A stretch of DNA of 7,874 nucleotides from Aquificaceae bacterium. GTDB taxonomy: Bacteria; Aquificota; Aquificia; Aquificales; Aquificaceae. Below the pieces are notes generated by a model, which was not told the origin of the DNA, did not search any database, and worked only from the letters and a program-made list of their open reading frames with translations. Shown in pieces: positions 5,933 through 7,874 of the stretch. The translations under genes were made by a program, and so were the position numbers. Position 1 is the first letter of the stretch. Each line of letters begins with the position of its first letter. The stretch is taken from the NCBI GenBank assembly GCA_015487535.1, contig WFPN01000180.1:1-7874 (forward strand), read 5' to 3'.

Positions 5933-7342
5933 TCACCTCAGGGGGAGAACTAGATAGACGTTGCTCGAGTTCCTCCTAACTAGCAGCAGGGCCTTGCTCT
6001 TGCCCATATCCTTCAGGCTCTCGATGAGCTTGTAGAACTCCCTCACCGTAGATACCTTCTTGTAGTTAACCCTCATTATAACATCCCCGGGCCTGAGGCC
6101 ACTTTCGTAGGCCGGGCTTCCGGGAGCCACGCTCACAACCAGCACACCCTCAACGCCGAGCCTTGCCTTCTCCTTGGGTGTAAGATCCCTTAGCGAGAGA
6201 CCGAGATCCTCTCCTTCGTAAGATTTGGGCTTTCCAGAAATCTTCTCTGGGAGCTCACCCACCTTAACCTTAATCTCTTTCCTCTTGCCCTCCCTTATTA
6301 TGGTCAAGGTCACCTCAGTTCCCGGCTTGGTCTTCATTATGGAAAGCTGAAGATCCCTCACGTCCTCCAGCTTTCTGCCGTTCAGGGCTATTATTATGTC
6401 CCCCACCTTCAGACCGGCCTTGTCCGCCGGGCTGCCCTTCATGACCTGGGCAACGAGTATCCCCTCCTTAACTCCTATCGCCTCGGCTATGTCGGGTGTG
6501 ATCTCCTGTATGACCACGCCGAGCCAACCCCTGACCACCTTTCCGTGCTCGAGTATCTGCTCCATAACCCACCTGGCGAGGTTTATCGGTATGGCGAACC
6601 CAAGACCCTGACCGGAGGCAACTATGGCCGTGTTTATCCCTATAACCTCGCCGTGGATGTTTATGAGCGGTCCTCCGGAGTTTCCGGGATTTATGGCCGC
6701 ATCCGTCTGTATGTAGCTCTCGTACTGGGTTATACCTATGCTCCTTTTTAGGGCCGACACAACACCGACGGTAACGGTCCTCTCAAGACCGTATGGGTTC
6801 CCTATCGCTATCGCAAGCTGCCCTACCCTCACCTTATCCGAGTCCCCGAGCTTGGCTATCCTGCTTTCTATATCGTCTATACCTTCAGCATCCACCTCTA
6901 TAACCGCTATATCCGTTTTCGGGTCCGTACCTACGATCTTGGCCCTCTTCTCGGTATGCCTGTCGAACCTCACCGTAACCCTCTTGGCCCCCTCGACCAC
7001 ATGGTTGTTTGTGAGTATGTAGATCTTCCCCTTCTCGTACTTAACTATCACGCCAGAGCCGAGAGACCTCCTCTCCTGTCTAAAGGGCTCTATAGGGAAC
7101 CTGAAGGGAAGGTCGAAGTCCTCGAAGGGGTTGAACTCAACCTCCTGAACGGCGAATATTGTCACCACCGAAGGTGATACCTTATCCACTACCTTTGTAA
7201 GCTCTCTCTCGAAGCTCTCGAGTACTCCTCCGCTGTTTATCTGAGTTCTCCCCTCCTTAGGGGCTTGGGCTTTGCACCCAACCACGATGGAGATCACGAG
7301 CAAGAAAAGTAGGGCCGTGGCTCTCATTCTCTTCCTCCTCAT
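5933..7342 (-). CDS. HtrA/DegP-family serine protease, predicted lipoprotein
   Basis: HtrA proteins degrade or refold damaged proteins in the cell envelope. The 469-residue protein has a trypsin-like domain (~45-265) with an intact triad: His 114 in TNNHVVEG, Asp 144 in TDIAVI and Ser 222 in NPGNSGGPL. Two PDZ domains follow (~272-362 and ~378-468). The N-terminus is a signal peptide with basic residues, a hydrophobic stretch (~9-21) and a lipobox VVGC, so Cys 23 is probably lipidated; Lys 24 at +2 gives no inner-membrane retention signal by E. coli rules. The ATG at 7342 overlaps the upstream stop (ATGA) and gives a charged MRRKR start. The in-frame ATG at 7327 is a serious rival, because AGGAGG lies 6 nt before it, as at dnaJ. 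The sigma-factor gene follows after 4 nt, so the two are cotranscribed. DegP, DegQ and DegS types cannot be told apart here. Confidence 0.94.
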   Translation of the reverse strand: MRRKRMRATALLFLLVISIVVGCKAQAPKEGRTQINSGGVLESFERELTKVVDKVSPSVVTIFAVQEVEFNPFEDFDLPFRFPIEPFRQERRSLGSGVIVKYEKGKIYILTNNHVVEGAKRVTVRFDRHTEKRAKIVGTDPKTDIAVIEVDAEGIDDIESRIAKLGDSDKVRVGQLAIAIGNPYGLERTVTVGVVSALKRSIGITQYESYIQTDAAINPGNSGGPLINIHGEVIGINTAIVASGQGLGFAIPINLARWVMEQILEHGKVVRGWLGVVIQEITPDIAEAIGVKEGILVAQVMKGSPADKAGLKVGDIIIALNGRKLEDVRDLQLSIMKTKPGTEVTLTIIREGKRKEIKVKVGELPEKISGKPKSYEGEDLGLSLRDLTPKEKARLGVEGVLVVSVAPGSPAYESGLRPGDVIMRVNYKKVSTVREFYKLIESLKDMGKSKALLLVRRNSSNVYLVLPLR

Positions 7343-7874
7343 ACCAGCCTCGCATACAAAAATAGCATACGGAAGGAAGGCCTCTCTATCGAGTTTATCA
7401 GATTTTCCACACTCCTTCTACTCAGTACCTTACGTCTTCTCGGGTTCAGGGAGCTCCCCGTGTGATGGAAGAACTTCACCAGATCCCACCCAAAGAAGGG
7501 TATAGGAACCTCCCTCACGTAGCTCTCAAGAAGGCATCCCTCAAAGTGCTCTAGAACCTCATCCTCTCTGGGGAATGGGAAGCCGAGACCCTCGAGGCTT
7601 CCCTCCACCGGCAGGGAGATACCAACACCCAGCCTAGCCACCCTGATTAGCTCGGGAACGCTCCTGCTGAGATTCGTCCAGTGGAGGGAGAAGTTGCTCA
7701 GGACGTAGTCAAAGCTCCAGTCCTTGAAAGGCAAGCTCTCGGCGTCTCCCATCACGGCATCGCCGAAACGTGAAGCGTACCTCTGGAGCATACCTTCGGA
7801 TATGTCAAGGCCCAAGGGCGTGCACCCTTCGGGTAGAAAGGAGGAGACGAAGCCTGTCCCGCATCCCAAATCGA
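7339..7874 (-). CDS. bioC: BioC-like malonyl-ACP O-methyltransferase, 5' end missing
   Basis: The frame is open to the window edge. SAM-binding motif I, DLGCGTG, starts at the edge, so about 40 N-terminal residues of a ~250-residue protein lie outside. A TTG at 7869 falls inside motif I and is not the start. Further class I methyltransferase features are GLDISEGML (acidic end of strand 2) and GDAESLPF. The stretch SNFSLHWTNLSRSVPELIRV resembles BioC (SNLAVQWC...ALRELYRV in E. coli), as do EGSLEGL and a C-terminal FRMLFLYARLV. BioC methylates malonyl-ACP to start pimelate synthesis for biotin. No other biotin gene is in view, so another SAM methyltransferase role remains possible. Its stop overlaps the htrA ATG by 4 bp (ATGA), which places it at the head of the visible operon. 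Confidence 0.7.
   Translation of the reverse strand, partial: DLGCGTGFVSSFLPEGCTPLGLDISEGMLQRYASRFGDAVMGDAESLPFKDWSFDYVLSNFSLHWTNLSRSVPELIRVARLGVGISLPVEGSLEGLGFPFPREDEVLEHFEGCLLESYVREVPIPFFGWDLVKFFHHTGSSLNPRRRKVLSRRSVENLINSIERPSFRMLFLYARLV

Noticed and set aside
7867..7869. TTG at 7869 as start codon of the methyltransferase
   Set aside because: It is the Leu codon of the DLGCGTG SAM-binding motif, and the frame stays open beyond it to the window edge.

Overview
The window looks like chromosomal DNA of a thermophilic bacterium, most plausibly from the Aquificota (Aquificales). The reasons are Arg codons that are mostly AGG/AGA, frequent ATA for Ile, Lys/Glu-rich compact proteins, tight overlapping operons, an HspR-type heat-shock repressor next to dnaJ, and a long two-part QueH of the kind I recall from Campylobacterota and Aquificota. 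The genus cannot be fixed by eye. No mobile element, CRISPR array, rRNA or tRNA was found.

Left part (1-1070): a YggS/PLPBP-type PLP homeostasis gene (5' part only, minus strand) diverges from mazG (plus strand) across only 30 bp. Neither gene has a Shine-Dalgarno sequence. The gap holds a TTAGAA-A-TTCTAA palindrome and a -10-like box for each direction, which suggests overlapping, nearly leaderless promoters. Positions 1071-1235 lie between the convergent mazG and queH genes. They hold three TGCAAC copies that can form two alternative hairpins, and no convincing gene.

Right part (1236-7874): seven minus-strand genes in transcription order are bioC-like methyltransferase (5' end off the window), htrA, a sigma-70 family factor, truB, dnaJ, hspR and queH. 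Junctions are tight (4-bp overlaps or 3-11 nt gaps) except before dnaJ. There, a 60-bp gap carries a good sigma-70 promoter. Its -35 box TTGACA contains the truB stop codon and lies inside a near-match to the HspR operator HAIR (CTTGAGT-N7-ACTCAAG). HspR made from this operon therefore probably represses it, and queH would be heat-shock controlled with the chaperone.

Taken together, the minus-strand block is a stress and protein-quality cluster (HtrA protease/chaperone, alternative sigma factor, DnaJ, HspR) with two tRNA-modification genes (truB, queH) built in. The most unusual points are the HAIR/-35 overlap, an internal duplication of about 26 residues in sigma region 3, the roughly 230-residue C-terminal extension of QueH, and HtrA predicted as a lipoprotein. 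I found no clearly new multi-gene system.
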